Source: Azolla caroliniana
Taxonomy: Eukaryota > Polypodiophyta
NCBI GenBank assembly: GCA_043228905.1
Contig: JBHGNT010000001.1
Location: forward strand, 24,366,001-24,430,000
DNA: 64,000 nucleotides
Direction of reading: 5' to 3'
In this document: piece after piece, positions 20,797 to 32,499 of the stretch
Position numbering within the stretch: position 1 is the stretch's first letter
How the letters are laid out: the number at the start of each line of letters is the position of its first letter
The notes under the pieces: generated by a model
Told to the model about the DNA's origin: nothing
Databases searched by the model: none
The model's input: the letters and a program-made list of their open reading frames with translations, nothing else
Program-made: the position numbers and the translations under genes

Positions 20797-21216
20797 TGTC
20801 ATGAACACACGAATATCATGATGTCACCCAGACTTGAACCCAACCATTAAGATAGCCTATTGTCATGTGAGATGATAAAAGTTACTTTTTGTAATATATT
20901 GATTATTGTAAAAACTCTGGAACATTCTAGAACTTTCTAGAATACCCTAGAACATCTTAGAATATTCTAGTTCTAGAACATTCTAGAACATTATAAAAAT
21001 CTCTAGGGTATTCTATAGGAACCTATACACAGAGACATACAAGTCTTCTCAAATCAATTCAAATAAACACCTATCTTAAGCTCTCATCGTCTATCTTGTA
21101 TCAATTCTCATTCTATCTTAATACATCCATAGTTCTCTTATCATTTCCTTCCTTTCTTATTGTGTTCTCTTTATATCCTTCTTCCATCACTCTATCTTTT
21201 ACTCTTGGTTTTGACA
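20797..21216 (+). repeat. 3' LTR of chromovirus I
   Basis: Starts TGTCATGAACACAC immediately after the purine tract and probably ends TTTTGACA at 21216 (about 420 bp). It is related in start, end and promoter structure to the 444-bp LTR of chromovirus D. The end is inferred by analogy because the 5' LTR is absent. Confidence 0.75.
20920..20998 (+). promoter_or_regulatory. Heat-shock-element array and TATA box in LTR I
   Basis: Alternating GAA and TTC blocks at exact 5-bp phase: GAA 20920, TTC 20925, GAA 20930, TTC 20935, GAA 20940; then TTC 20971, GAA 20976, TTC 20981, GAA 20986, with additional GAA/TTC at 20950-20967. TATAAAA follows at 20992. Three or more inverted nGAAn units in phase are the recognition site of heat-shock factor, as in the heat-activated copia element ONSEN of Arabidopsis. 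A weaker four-unit version occurs in the LTR of D. Confidence 0.8.
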
Positions 21217-21638
21217 TCTACCACCTCTTTGAGCTCAATTGAAAAGGAGAGAGGCGCATGTTGCATCTTCTTCGAGCTTTGGCTTTTGGAGGTTTTCTTC
21301 TTCAATTTTGGGATTTCTTTTGGCCACTTTGGCTTCTAGGTTCCTTTTCTCCCTCAACTCTTCTTTGTTTAGAGTTCAGAATTTTGGAGAAGGAGAATCT
21401 CTCAACACTCATCATTTATCTTTTAGCATTTGAAGTTCAACCTCGGCATTTTCACGTGAAGTATATCATTCCTTCACTTTTCCTTCTCAATCTCCTTTTC
21501 TTCTTAGGTGGTCATCGTGGGAGGTCATTACATGGAGGCATTAAAAAAGGGAATTTGGATAGCAGGCAACCAACCGTTCAAAGGGAGGACAAAGTGGCTG
21601 AGAACTCTAGTTCAAACTAAAAGATCATAGCCATCAGT
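21217..21638 (+). other. Unassigned, pyrimidine-rich
   Basis: No coding sequence, LTR end or RNA gene is recognisable. A hydrophobic open frame (21258-21620) is a product of TTT/CTT-rich composition. Confidence 0.5.
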
Positions 21639-22265
21639 TGTCAAGATAGGCGGCCCAATCAAATCACCATCACTGGAAGCTTCAACCCTCCCCTATTTTC
21701 AATTTTGTTTCTTATTTGGTGGTTAGCTTTAGTTACCATCATTCTAATCTTCTGCTCAAACCTTTATATACCCTACATTATAAAGGGTCCTTTCTTAATC
21801 TAGCGTTTCATCCTAAAGAGTGGCCTCTTTTATCCTAATCTTGTGTTCTTTCTGGCAATCAAATGTTTTGATCCTATGCTTGTACAATAACAATTGATCT
21901 ACTATGTGTGATAGAGGGGAAAGGAAGGGAAAAACTTGCTCCCTTCGACTCATACGATCCTTCAACTTGTGGGAGCTTTTGAATCTTCCTTGATCTTTCG
22001 ACTCCATTGATCTTTTGAATCATGGGAGCCTCTGACTCCACCAAGTGTTCGACTTGTGGGAGCCTTCGACTCCCCTGGTCTTTCGACTCGTGGGAGCCTT
22101 CGATTCCTCTGAGATTTTGACCCCTAGGAACTTTCAACTCCCCCTATCATTCGATTCGTGGGAGCATTCAACTCCTAGCAGCCTTCGAGTCCCCAACAAT
22201 CATGCCCTCGTAGTCCTTCTGTCCTCCCTAGTCCAAGACCCCTATGGTCCCAATTGAGTAGCACA
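21639..22265 (+). repeat. Probable gypsy LTR remnant J
   Basis: Near its right end is CCTAGTCCAAGACCCCTATG, which matches the terminal segment shared by LTRs of A, C and M (for example CCTAGTCCAAGACCTCTGTG in C). It starts TGTCAAGATAGG and has TATATA at about 21764. No primer site, coding region or target duplication adjoins it, so it may be a solo LTR; ends are approximate. Confidence 0.45.
21940..22195 (+). repeat. Minisatellite in LTR J
   Basis: About eight degenerate units of the form CTTTCGACTCGTGGGAGC followed by CTTCGACTCC, with a period near 28 bp but irregular. Confidence 0.7.
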
Positions 22266-25200
22266 TGGTCTTTTTACCTAATGGATTGATAGAGTTTCAA
22301 TATTCTACACTTATGTAGTTAGTTTAGTGATAGTAGCCAAGGGCAAAGGTCCTAAAATTGCATTATCTCAATCGGTTTGTCAAGGGTACCCGATGGCACC
22401 TTACTTGTTCTTTTTTTAGCTAATGCCTTCCTCTATTCTTTTAGGAGTTCTAAAGCTAATATGAGGGAACTAGCATTGCCAGTATGTTAGATTTTTTTTG
22501 TTGATGTTCAATGTGTAGATCATATGGCATTGTGAGTTGAAGGAATAGAGGAGAATAGTTCGTGTTGGTATGTAGTTACTTCATGTTCAAGTAATTTGTC
22601 CAGATTGTTAATCACAAGGATCTACTCCTCATTGTTTTTGGGAGTGTACATTCATTCAATAGACTTTTGAGAATTTTTGTGATTGCAAGGCTATCAAGTT
22701 TCGTTTCATGGGGCAACGTGGTTTGGAGTTCATTTAATAATAGTTTCTTCCTATGAGATAGATTCCACTCATATAATATTGGTTGAAGAATCATTGCTTT
22801 TGTTTAGTCACAATTTGTGAGTTCATTAGAATTTGAATATTGTAGTATTCCTACACATACTTGAAGCTTTGGAGTGGCATTCCAATTTTTTGATTGCTAG
22901 ATGGTTTTCCTTTTTTGTGGTTGTTCTAGACTTCTTTGGATGTATATAGGTTTGTGTCCTCTTAGCCCATTTGAGGGAAGGATATATGGTTGGTGATTGG
23001 CTTTCAAAAGGGGGTTTTGGAAGTATCTTGACTTAGTATCTATCTACCTCCTTTGTACATTATGGTCAATAGGGCTTTTCTTAACCAATGGAAGGAATAT
23101 TTTTTGGAATAAAAAGGCAAATAAGAGATACAAATAAATTTCTTGAAGTGAAAAGTAGAGTTAAGAAACCACGCTAAGGTTTATTTGATATTATGTATCG
23201 CTAACCCTATTATTAACTAACCCATCTATTGTATTAACTTTTGATGGTCAAAAGTGTATTATGGTGCTTGTTAAACTACACATCAACATGGAAATGATGA
23301 TATTGCAATTCCCAAGCTTCCAGCTAATTGTTAGAGCATCTTGTTGATTTGTGTTATTAAATTCAATTCACCGATTGAGTTAGGAAGGACAAGAAATTCT
23401 CCAATTACAATGTCAACACCCATTTAATAAAGTAGTGCACACAGACAAACAAGATGGAAATCTTGAACACTTTGGTGTGATGATCAAAGAGCATCAATAA
23501 ATCGTACAAAGGTAAACTTACTGTACATGATTGCACTAGGACTTGGTTGTTTTTGTCCCAATGTGTAGGGTTATCTAAGAAAGTGGGGAATATTTGGAAA
23601 GGGGATTCATCCCCCAACACACAAATCATAATTTGTACATGCCTAGCACACATAATTGTCTCCTACAACAAAGGAGTTTAGGGTGGATAACCTATATAGC
23701 AACACACATCATGTATAAAAAAACAAGATTCTAACAAATTAACTTTCTTGAACTAGACTCAATTAGAGATTTGATTGTTTGAAACCCTAAGTCTCTTGAG
23801 CAAGAAGATTGGTCTCTCTAAAACAACATGAAAGTATGTTCTACTTTGTTATCTCACTTAAGCCAATGTGTGGCAAAGATATTGCATATCAATTCATGTA
23901 CACTATAATCATCAAGATGCCTTTATATAGACTAAAACTTCAAGGAATTTCCTCAATTTGGGTCATTTCGTATATAACCCTAAACATACTAAGGGCTTAG
24001 GTATTATAGAGGTTCTAAATGGATATCCAAAAATAAATGGGGCAAGTGTGTTCATATCAATATCCTTTGTAACACAATGGTTTAATGTTACAAAGGATAT
24101 TGATATGAACAATTGTGTTGATATTATGTGCGTTTATGTTCATATGTTTTAATCAATGCAACTTTTTGGTATTTTGAGGATAAGATGACCCTAGTTGTAG
24201 GCACTGACTTTTCTCGTCTTCTTATTTCCTTCAGTTTCAATATGCACTATTATTTCCACATATGTTCCTTCCAATTCATTGTTGATATTCCCATTTTAGT
24301 ATCTTGTAACTTCAAGTTTTATATTCTAGCGATTACATAATTTCTTTTGCCCATATAACCATGTCTTCATTGTTGTGCGTGAGTTCTACAATTTTCCCAC
24401 TCTTATCGTTCAAAATTTGAGGTACCATCTATTCATTATCGGCCCATTTAGTATGAATCCTTAGGCTTTTCTAACTTTTCTCCTCCATGCACTCTGCCAA
24501 TATTTAATGATTTAAGCTCTTGTAGAGAATTCATCTTTGGTTTCTTCAACACCGTATATGTCAATATTTGTAATCCTATCATCACCATTGTTGTCACGAA
24601 TGATCTTAAATCATCACATAATATAGTTAACTCAATTTACTCTTTTGCTTATCAATAGAATTAAAATAATTTTGAAACTAGTGAGAAACAAGAATATATA
24701 TATATATATATCGGCATGTCTATGTGCGTGTTTATTTATGAAGCACGTCTCCCTCAAACTAAAACTAGTTTTAACCGTTTCCCTTTTCATGTAAGCAAAT
24801 TGAAACAACCATGGGGTTCAAAGAAACTATAGGAAAACCTATTTGGACTTATCTCTTTTTGTGAAATATTTAACTTTTATCTTAATTTTGAAATTCTAAC
24901 AATTTAACAATTCAAATGTTCAATTTAGTCGCTTCATGTTATTTTACAATGTTATTCTTATAAGGAACCATCTTCTCTTTGGGACCCCCTGACTCACCTT
25001 TGCATACTCTATGTGTGTTTGAAGTTGAGGCACGACTCTCAAATGAAAATTAGCATGCATTTTTTGTTAAACAATACAAAAGAAAGCAATTATATCACAA
25101 ACACTATCTTTATGTTGGACATAAAAAAGTTACAACTAACAACATCACATTTGATATGATTTAAGGAAATCGCATTTCAACCGAAAAGATTAGTAGTTAT

Positions 25201-25889
25201 ATTATAAGATATTAGAAATACGAAAAACATGTTGCGAAAAGTATTACAAAAACAATGGAACTTTATCATCTTTAGAAAGTCCCATCCTAAACATTAATTA
25301 CAAAAGCTCAACTGTTTGTACAAGAAAGTCAAACAAGGTTAGAATTCTTTGAAAGCAATAAGAATTTAGGTTGGTTAATGATATCTACAACAATCAAATA
25401 ATGAGAAATTTTGATATAATAATACAAGGAGCACAAGTACACACAATAGTAATTACTCATTTCAATAGAATGGGAAGGATGCTATTTTAAGTACAATAGA
25501 ATATTTCTATCGCACTCCAAGAAGATGGAAAAACAATAAGTCTGATTTATTGTTTGCACATAATATTCTAGTTTTCATAAAAATTAGGCCATTAAACCAA
25601 TGTTGATAAATGTTTCTTTGCAAATTTCCTGAAGCAAAAACTCAACAAGAGTGGACACTTGCATATTTATGATATTACTTCTTCATGTTAAGGAGAGAGA
25701 TGTTAACGGATAGATTTTAAGGTATAAATAAACATAAGGCTTATGCATTTCCTCATAATGGCATCCAAAAGTTAATGATGGCTCAAGGTTTTAGTGTTGG
25801 ATATGGTAGATACAATTACCTAGTGTTCAACATAACCAAGTCCTTAAGCCCTACTATATCAAAGAATAAAGACAGAACACTTTTGTTGG
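22266..25889. other. AT-rich stretch with no recognisable gene
   Basis: Scanned in six frames: no open frame longer than 83 codons and no retrotransposon, transposase or host protein motif I can name. Contents are a perfect hairpin (24049-24111), an (AT)n tract near 24695-24712 and A/T-rich low-complexity DNA. It may be very old repeat sequence. Confidence 0.6.
24049..24111. repeat. Perfect 26-bp inverted repeat with 11-nt loop
   Basis: Arms 24049-24074 and 24086-24111 are exact reverse complements around the loop CAATGGTTTAA. No flanking target duplication or coding sequence is seen. Confidence 0.9.
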
Positions 25890-26186
25890 ATATAGACATC
25901 ACAAAATCAATGGCAATGTGATTGTTGCATCTCTGTTGTAGCCATAGTCACGACGAAGAAGAGCTCAAGGTCGTTGCCTTGGAGCCTCTTGCTTGCATTC
26001 CTCTCTTACTATAGTGATCTTGTTCGGAGTTTATGGATTCCGATGGTTTTCCCTATTAGGGTTTCCACGTAAAATATCTTGTGTCTCAGTATTGCGTTTT
26101 TCTGCCTTCTACATTTCTATTATTCAAATCTTTGCACATGCATACGTTAGTGTAGCAATCGGTTGTGGCCAACCTCGATCTCAACA
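25890..26186 (+). repeat. LTR fragment of copia E2
   Basis: The 3' part of an E-type LTR: shares AGGTCGTTGCC, the TTTCCACGTAAAA block and the end CTCAACA before the primer site with 18055-18300 (reverse strand). Homology to the rest of the LTR is not visible upstream of about 25890. Confidence 0.7.
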
Positions 26187-26680
26187 AACTGGTATCAGAG
26201 CGATGGAAGACTCATTTGGCAGCATGTTCAAATTAACCGGCTCCAACTATTCAGTGTGGAAGTCCAAGATGAGGGACATCTTGGTGTGCAAAGATTTATG
26301 GTTGCCAGTACCATGGTAAGACCAAACTGGACAAGATTGATGTACTGACTTGGGAAGTCATGCACCTAAAGACAATAGCGTACATAAGATGTTTTATAGA
26401 CATGATTCTATACAAACTGGTATCAGAGCAATGGAAGACTCATTTGGCGGCATGTTCAAACTAACTAGCTCTAACTATTCAATGTGGAAGTCTAAGATGA
26501 GGGACATGTTGGTGTGCAAAGATTTATAGCCGACCTAGATCTCAACAAACTGGTATCAGAGTGATGGAAGACTCATTTGGCGGCATGTTCAAACTAACCG
26601 GCTCCAACTATTTAGTGCAGAAGTCTAAGATGAGGGACATGTTGGTGTGCAAAGATTTATGGTTACCGGTGCCGTATGGT
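26187..26680 (+). repeat. Primer site plus gag start, present three times in tandem
   Basis: TGGTATCAGAG occurs at 26190, 26418 and 26551. Each is followed by ATGGAAGACTCATTTGGC and the coding of MFKLT.SNYS/LV. Copy 1 spans about 228 bp, copy 2 about 133 bp (it ends with LTR-terminal sequence ATCTCAACAAAC that introduces copy 3), and copy 3 continues into gag. Copies differ by several substitutions. Confidence 0.9.
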
Positions 26681-26999
26681 AAGAACAAACTGGACAAGAT
26701 TGTTGTACCGACTTGGGAAGTCATGCACCTAAAGCCGATAACATACATAAGATGTTTTATAGACATGATTCTATACAACAACTTCAATGAAGAGAACAAG
26801 GCAGATGTCCTTTGGGAGAAGATCAATATTATGTTTGAAAACAAAAATGTTGTTAACAGAGTCTCGGTGTTCCGGACAATAGAGAGACTCCGGTATCAAG
26901 ATGGCTCCAACACGGAAGAGCATCGGAATGCCTTCCAAGAGTTGATAAACCAAACCACCTCTTTGAAAGTAGCTCTAGCCGACGAGGTATTAGCATTAT

Positions 27000-27086
27000 T
27001 GTGAAAGAATAGCGTGCGGAAGCAGTAGAAAACCGAAAACAGAAACACAGGTTTAATGGAGAGCTTAGAATATACACAGTACGCGG

Positions 27087-27129
<43 letters not shown>

Positions 27130-27435
27130 CACACAAACTCAATTCAAAAATATACTCAATTTGTACATCGTATGTGTTCAGTGAACACTTTTATACAACT
27201 CCATACGAACTGACAGAAGTATGGTGTACTTCAATGCTCACACGAGCGTCTAACACTAACTACGAGATATTAACTCCCTAGTAGTCTAGCTGCTACTTGG
27301 CTTCCGGTTACTGCTTGATCCGGCTAACCGGCTCCCCAACTCACCGGCTCACTTGCCCACTAGCTCACCAATCCGGCTCATCCTTCCGGATGCCGATCCG
27401 GATCTGGTTGAGCTTGCCGCTCAACAAGCTCAACA
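27000..27435 (-). mobile_element. Solo LTR F5 (copia F family)
   Basis: 436 bp in minus orientation, from TGTTGAGC (27435) to TTTCACA (27000), with perfect target duplication ATTAT at 26995-26999 and 27436-27440. It splits E2 gag cleanly: coding resumes with LLLLGSLPDSWETLIV. It contains a GA microsatellite at about 27089-27129. A solo LTR arises by recombination between the two LTRs of an element. Confidence 0.95.
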
Positions 27436-27605
27436 ATTATTATTGTTGGGATCCCTTCCCGATAGTTGGGAGACACTCATCGTCACAAAGGGAAATGCTA
27501 GATCGGAAAGGGAACACTTATCCCTGGAGAAGGTGAAGTCGAGTTGATGAAGCTCATCAGAAGGACAGAGAGGCAATTTATGACCCAAAGGGCTTCAGCA
27601 TAGGA

Positions 27606-27840
27606 GAGCATCTGAATGCCTTCTAGGAACTGATAAACCAAACCACGTCTTTGAAAGTAACTCTAGTTGACAAGGTATTAGCATTATTATTGTTGGGATC
27701 CCTTCTCCACAGTTGGGAGACAGTCATCGTCACACTGGAAAATGCCAAACCAGAAGGGAAACACTTATCCCTGGAGAAGGTGAAGTCGAGTTGAAGAAGC
27801 TCGTCGGAAGGACATAGAGGAATTTACGACCCAAAGGCCT
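27606..27840 (+). repeat. Second copy of a gag block in E2
   Basis: Repeats the block at 26916-26999 plus 27441-27600 (solo LTR removed): EHxNAFQELINQTTSLKV, then the LLGSLPDSWETLIVT-type segment and HLSLEKVKSS. The first copy hosts F5 and the second does not. Confidence 0.8.
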
Positions 27841-29047
27841 TAGCCACGGAAGGTGACACAATTCGGGGAAGAGGCTGGAATAGAAGTACCTAGAACCGAG
27901 AGAAGTCGGGGACAAGGTCGAAGTGAAGGGGAAAGCCCACGTGCTTCTATGGCAATAAGCTAAGGCACTTCCAAAAGAATTGCTAACACTTCTCAAAAGA
28001 TAAAGGGGGAGCTAATGATGCAGAGTCGAGGAAGATTTCCAGTAGAAAAGGCACGTCAGCAATCACGACAAGTGAAGAGACATTGTTGTTGATTAGTGAG
28101 CAATGTGAAGTGAACCTTGTCAGTGACGAAATGACATGGGTGGTCGACTCTAGAGCATCGTTTCACATGACCCCCGACCGGAAGTGCTTCTCATCATACA
28201 GAGCTGGAGACCACGGTTTTGTGAAGATGGGGAATGAAGGGGCATTCCGAATTGTCGACATAGGATAACTATGTTTGGTAACCTCAACCGGGTGCAAATT
28301 AGTGTTGAAGGGTGCTAGACACGTTCCAGACATTAGATTGAATATGATATTAGCCGGCCAATTGGATGATGAAGGCTACACGAGTAGCATCCAGAACGAC
28401 ATCTTGAAGTTCTGCAAGGGAATCTTGATTGTGGCTTAACCCTGGAAGACAAACACATTGGATGTGATGCATGCTCGATTATGCCGGGAAGAAGTGAATG
28501 TGGCAGTAGACATAGTCAGCGATGGTACAAGAGGTTGTGCCACATGAGTGAGAAGGGGATGCGGAGACCTGCTGACGACAACCTTGTTCTGGAGGTGAAG
28601 AATGTGCAACTTGAGAAGTGCACCGACGCTTGGTCGGCAAGCAGAACAGAACCTCCTTCTGAACTAGGCCCCCGACAAGGAAGAAAATATCGTTGGAACT
28701 AGTGCATACCGACGTATGCTATGTAGACACTAGGTCACATGCTGGTTCACAATATTTTGTGACCTTTATTCATGACTGTAGTTGAAAGTTGTGGGTTTCC
28801 GTATTGAAGAACAAGGACTAGGTGTTGTCAGTCTTCACGGAGTTCCAAGCGAGAGCCGAAAGAGAGACCAGTCAAAAGCTGAAAGCGGTTCGAGCAGACA
28901 ATGAAGGTGAATACTGAGGATCTTTTGAAGAATATTGTTGGTCGAAGGGAATCCGACTCCAATACACTGTGCCGAAGATGCTAGAACTCAATGGGGTGGC
29001 CAAGAGGATGAACCAGACCATCATGGAGAGGATCCGAAGTATGTTAG

Positions 29048-29395
29048 TGTTGAGAACATGACTATTTAGGTGTGGAACAATCTCAACACTCCTCTCTTGG
29101 GAGATCATTAACAGGTACAAGTCACATAGATTGAGGATTACAAGCAATTGAATCAAGCAACATGATCAACACGAATGAAAGAGAGAGAGAACAGAGCGTT
29201 AGGCACAAGATGACCTTTATTGCTAAGGCTCATCGGCTCAATATACAGAATGAACAAAAAAAACATCACCTACCAACTAGGTTACAAAGTCAATTTATAA
29301 ACAAGTGCCCTTCTTAGTATTTACAAGATTGGCCTAAACCTAGTGTGTACAAATGGGACAATGTAAATACGTCCATTAGAGACCTAGATTCGACA
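29048..29395 (-). repeat. 3' LTR of copia P
   Basis: 348 bp. On the reverse strand it starts TGTCGAATCTAGGTC after a G-rich tract (complement of 29396-29404) and ends TTCTCAACA. Confidence 0.93.
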
Positions 29396-29589
29396 ATCCC
29401 CCATAATGGACGTATACATCTGAAATTTGTAATATAAGAGAACGATGTACAAATTTGCACAAAGTTGTTGAACACATTGGATTTTTGTTCGAGTCAGTAA
29501 ACTCTGCAGAACAGAAGGCTGAATCGGTGGTGTTGGAGGAATTAAGACCGAACTTCGAACTATCGATGATGATTGTTTGAAACTATTTT

Positions 29590-31080
29590 GAATGTCCGAT
29601 TCAATCCGACCGATTATTCGTTACGCCGATCTGGTGCCGTAGAGATCGGAATCGATTCACCAAAAGACACTTGGTCCTCTCGCCTGTGACATTATCAGCT
29701 TTAGGTATCTTTTTGAGCCCGATTTTCCCTGAGATGATGCAATCCCGAACAAAATGATATCGAACGTTGATATGCTTGGAGGCATTGTGATGAACCACAT
29801 TTTTCGATAGAGCGACAACGCCCTGATTGTGGCTATAGAAAATTTGAGCTGAGTCAAATTCGACTTGTCGAAACATGCATTCCAGATGACCAAGCCATAA
29901 GGCCTCTTTCATTGCATCAAATGCGGTGATGTATTTAGCCTCAGTCGTAGATGTGGCAGTGCACTCCTCAAGTTTTGATTTCCATGAAATCACTCCATTG
30001 CCAAAATTGAAACAATAACTGATTGTTGATTTTCAACTGTCCACGCAATCGGCGAAGTCCGAGTCGGTGTATCTGACTACACATGAAGTGTTATTTGGGC
30101 TGAATAGGATGCCATAGTCTTTTGTACCCACTAGATATCTGGACACATGCTTTACAACATTCCAATGCGATCGGTCGGGATTGTCCACGAATCTGCTCAC
30201 GACTCCGATGACTTGAGCAATATCAGGCCGTGTCACGACTATCGCGTACATCAAGGAGACGACTGCGGGTGCATATGGTACAGACTTCATAGCTTCCCCC
30301 TCTGAACCGAATGTTGAGCAATCTTGCTGAGACAGCCGAAGGCTAATGGGGAGCGGGGTCCAAGCAGATTTGGCTGATTGCATGTTGAAGTGTTCCAAGA
30401 GACGTCCAATGTAGTTGGATTGAGATAGAAACAACTGTCTTCGATTTCGATTCCGACTTATCTTCATTCCGAGAACGTGTCTTGCTGAACCGAATTCCTT
30501 CAGGGTAAACTTCAACCGCAGTTGTCGAACAAGTTCGGCGAGCTCTCCTGAATGTCGACCGGAGAGTAGCATGTCATCCATGTAGATGATGAGGAAGATG
30601 GGAGACCCATCTCGAGGTATTTTCGTGAAGAGGCAGTGGTCCTCATTGTTCTTGGAGAAGCCCATTGATTGGATGAAGTCGTTGAACTTCTTGTACCACC
30701 GTCTCGATGCTTGTTTTAGGCTGTAAAGACCCTTCCTAAGTCAGCAGACTAGATGTTCTTGGACGGATGCCACAAAGCCTTTCGGTGCTCCATATAAATT
30801 TCCTCCTCTAAGTCACCATGGAGGAAGCCCGTTTTTACATCTAGTTGGATCAGCTCCAATTTCTCGGCTGCCACAACGCTGAGCGCAAATCAGAGGGTTG
30901 TCATTTTGAACACTAGTGAAAAGATTTCGTCGAAATTGAGGCCATATTCTTGTTGAAACCCTTTCGCAACTAATCTAGCCTTGAATTTAGGGGTGGCTAA
31001 ATTAGACGTCTCTTTTAATCTGTAGACCCACTTGCATGCAAGAGCCCGTTGAGTTTTTGGTAATTCGACCAAGTCCCAAG
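29590..31080 (-). pseudogene. copia P reverse transcriptase and RNase H
   Basis: RT starts with ALACKWVYRLKE (about 31040) and LVAKGFQQEYGLNFDEIF. It continues through LIQLDVKTGFLHGDLEEE, a disrupted stretch (30670-30880), then the 210-codon open frame 30033-30665 with IIYMDDMLL (YMDD active site) and the tail to VRYTDSDFADCVDS. RNase H continues with STTEAKYI and ends near 29600 after HINVRYHFVRD. Several stops and a frame change occur. Confidence 0.9.
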
Positions 31081-31339
31081 TTTTGTTTGCCCGAATGGAA
31101 CTTCATTTCTGACTCCATCACCAGATGCCATATGACTGAATCGGAGGATGTTGATGCTTCTTCGTATGACATTGGTTCACCGACATCCGTAAAGAAGATC
31201 CTGAGAGAGTATCTCTCCATAGGCTGCGACAATCTCTCGGATCTTCGAGGTATGACTGGACTAGTCGCATTGGGTATCGGGGTCAGATGGTCCAGATCCG
31301 AACCATCCGGCTGTGCCGAGTCGGTCCTAGAGGTTTTGA

Positions 31340-32310
31340 TTACCTGTGAGACCTACCTTGTGCTATGTGTTGGGCCTTCTTGAAGGGTAGGCACTTCGGA
31401 AAAAGTGACCCTTCGGACTTCAATAGGCCTTTTGGCCGTCTTGTGCATAGCCGACTCATTGAATACGACGTCTGAACTTCGGATGATCTATCTGTGCTTG
31501 GGGTCCCAGAGTCGGTAACCGATTTGACCATCTGGTTCATAACCAAGGAAGATACATTTCTTGGACCTTGGTGCAAGTTTGCTGCAATAGTCTTCAGGAT
31601 GAGGGCGTACGCCTCGCATCTAAAAATCCTTAGTTTGTCATAATTTGGCTTACTACCGGTCCATAATTCCTGAGGTATTCGAAGTCGTAGAGGCCTACTT
31701 GGCAACATATTAATTATGTTTACTACCGTAAGTAGGGCCTCTGCCGAGAAGCCATCCGATACTCTAGAGTGTTGGAGCATGGAAACTATCCTTTCTTGTA
31801 CTGTCTGATTCATTTGCTCGGCAATTCCATTATGCTTTGGACTGTAGGGTGCCATATATTCACATCGAATTTTGTGTTGTCGGCAAAATTTGATGAATTC
31901 TTCATATTTGAACTCTCCTCCATTATCGATTTGAAGGCATTTCACCTTTCAACTATTCTGGTTTTTTACCATAACGAGGCAATCGGAAAAAATCGAGAAC
32001 ACTCGATCTTTAGTTTTGATAGGATACGCCCACATTTTCAGAGTCGAGTCGTCCATAAAGCTAACGAAATACAAAGCACCACCGAGAGACTGATGTGGCA
32101 TAGGTCCACAGACATTTGAGTGGAACAAATCGAGTGGACTCAATTCTCTCTGTGCTGATGCCGGGTGTGATGTAGCTATCTATTTTCTGTATTGGCAATG
32201 CTCGTAGAACTGATGATCGTAAAAGGAGAGTTTGGGGATATATCTGGCTCTAGATATATGCATGATGTCGGCCTTGCTGAGGTTTTTGAGTCATCCATAA
32301 TGATGACATG
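31340..32310 (-). pseudogene. copia P integrase
   Basis: The core has FHSNVCGP, in which the first catalytic Asp is Asn, then LQIDNGGEF (second Asp) and NGIAEQMNQT (catalytic Glu retained). The C-terminal segment includes ELWTGSKPNYDKLRIF. One stop separates 31949-32143 from the 201-codon frame 31340-31945. The zinc-finger region just upstream is frame-shifted. Confidence 0.87.
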
Positions 32311-32499
32311 GGAATGTCAACCAAGAACAAGTCACCCTCTCTGAGTGTGATGTATAACGGGTATAATGAATGTACTTTTGGTCCTCGAGCAAGCAGGAGG
32401 TTCCCCTTGTGGAAGGTCCACCCTTCGGATGAGAATCCAACACGAATTTCTTCTTTATCAAGTTGTTCGATTGAGATCAATGGTCTTGAGAGCTCAGGT

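Larger units (their letters stand above)
26567..29042 (+). pseudogene. copia E2 Gag, protease and integrase N-part (interrupted)
   Basis: Gag is open at 26561-26999 (MFKLTGSNYLVQKSKM onward), broken by solo LTR F5, and resumes at 27441. A second copy of a gag block occurs at 27606-27840. The knuckle near 27940 reads CFYGNKLRHFQKNC, so the second Cys is Gly. Protease has TWVVDSRASFHMT (Asp kept, Gly to Arg). The integrase zinc-finger region has RWYKRLCHMSEKGM. The core has ELVHTDVCYVDT and RADNEGEY, and reaches ELNGVAKRMNQT, where Lys replaces the catalytic Glu. Multiple stops; element P interrupts it at 29043. Confidence 0.85.

Noticed and set aside
21258-21620. 120-codon hydrophobic frame
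   Set aside because: T/C-rich low-complexity DNA next to LTR remnants; no homologous motif or second copy to support it.
22640-23110. Possible LINE or gypsy coding fragment in AT-rich DNA
   Set aside because: A few suggestive phrases in different frames but no conserved motif; could not be supported.
23405-24340. Cluster of 60-80-codon frames on both strands
   Set aside because: Short, overlapping, Ile/Phe-rich, no consistent strand and no repeat elsewhere; chance frames in AT-rich DNA.
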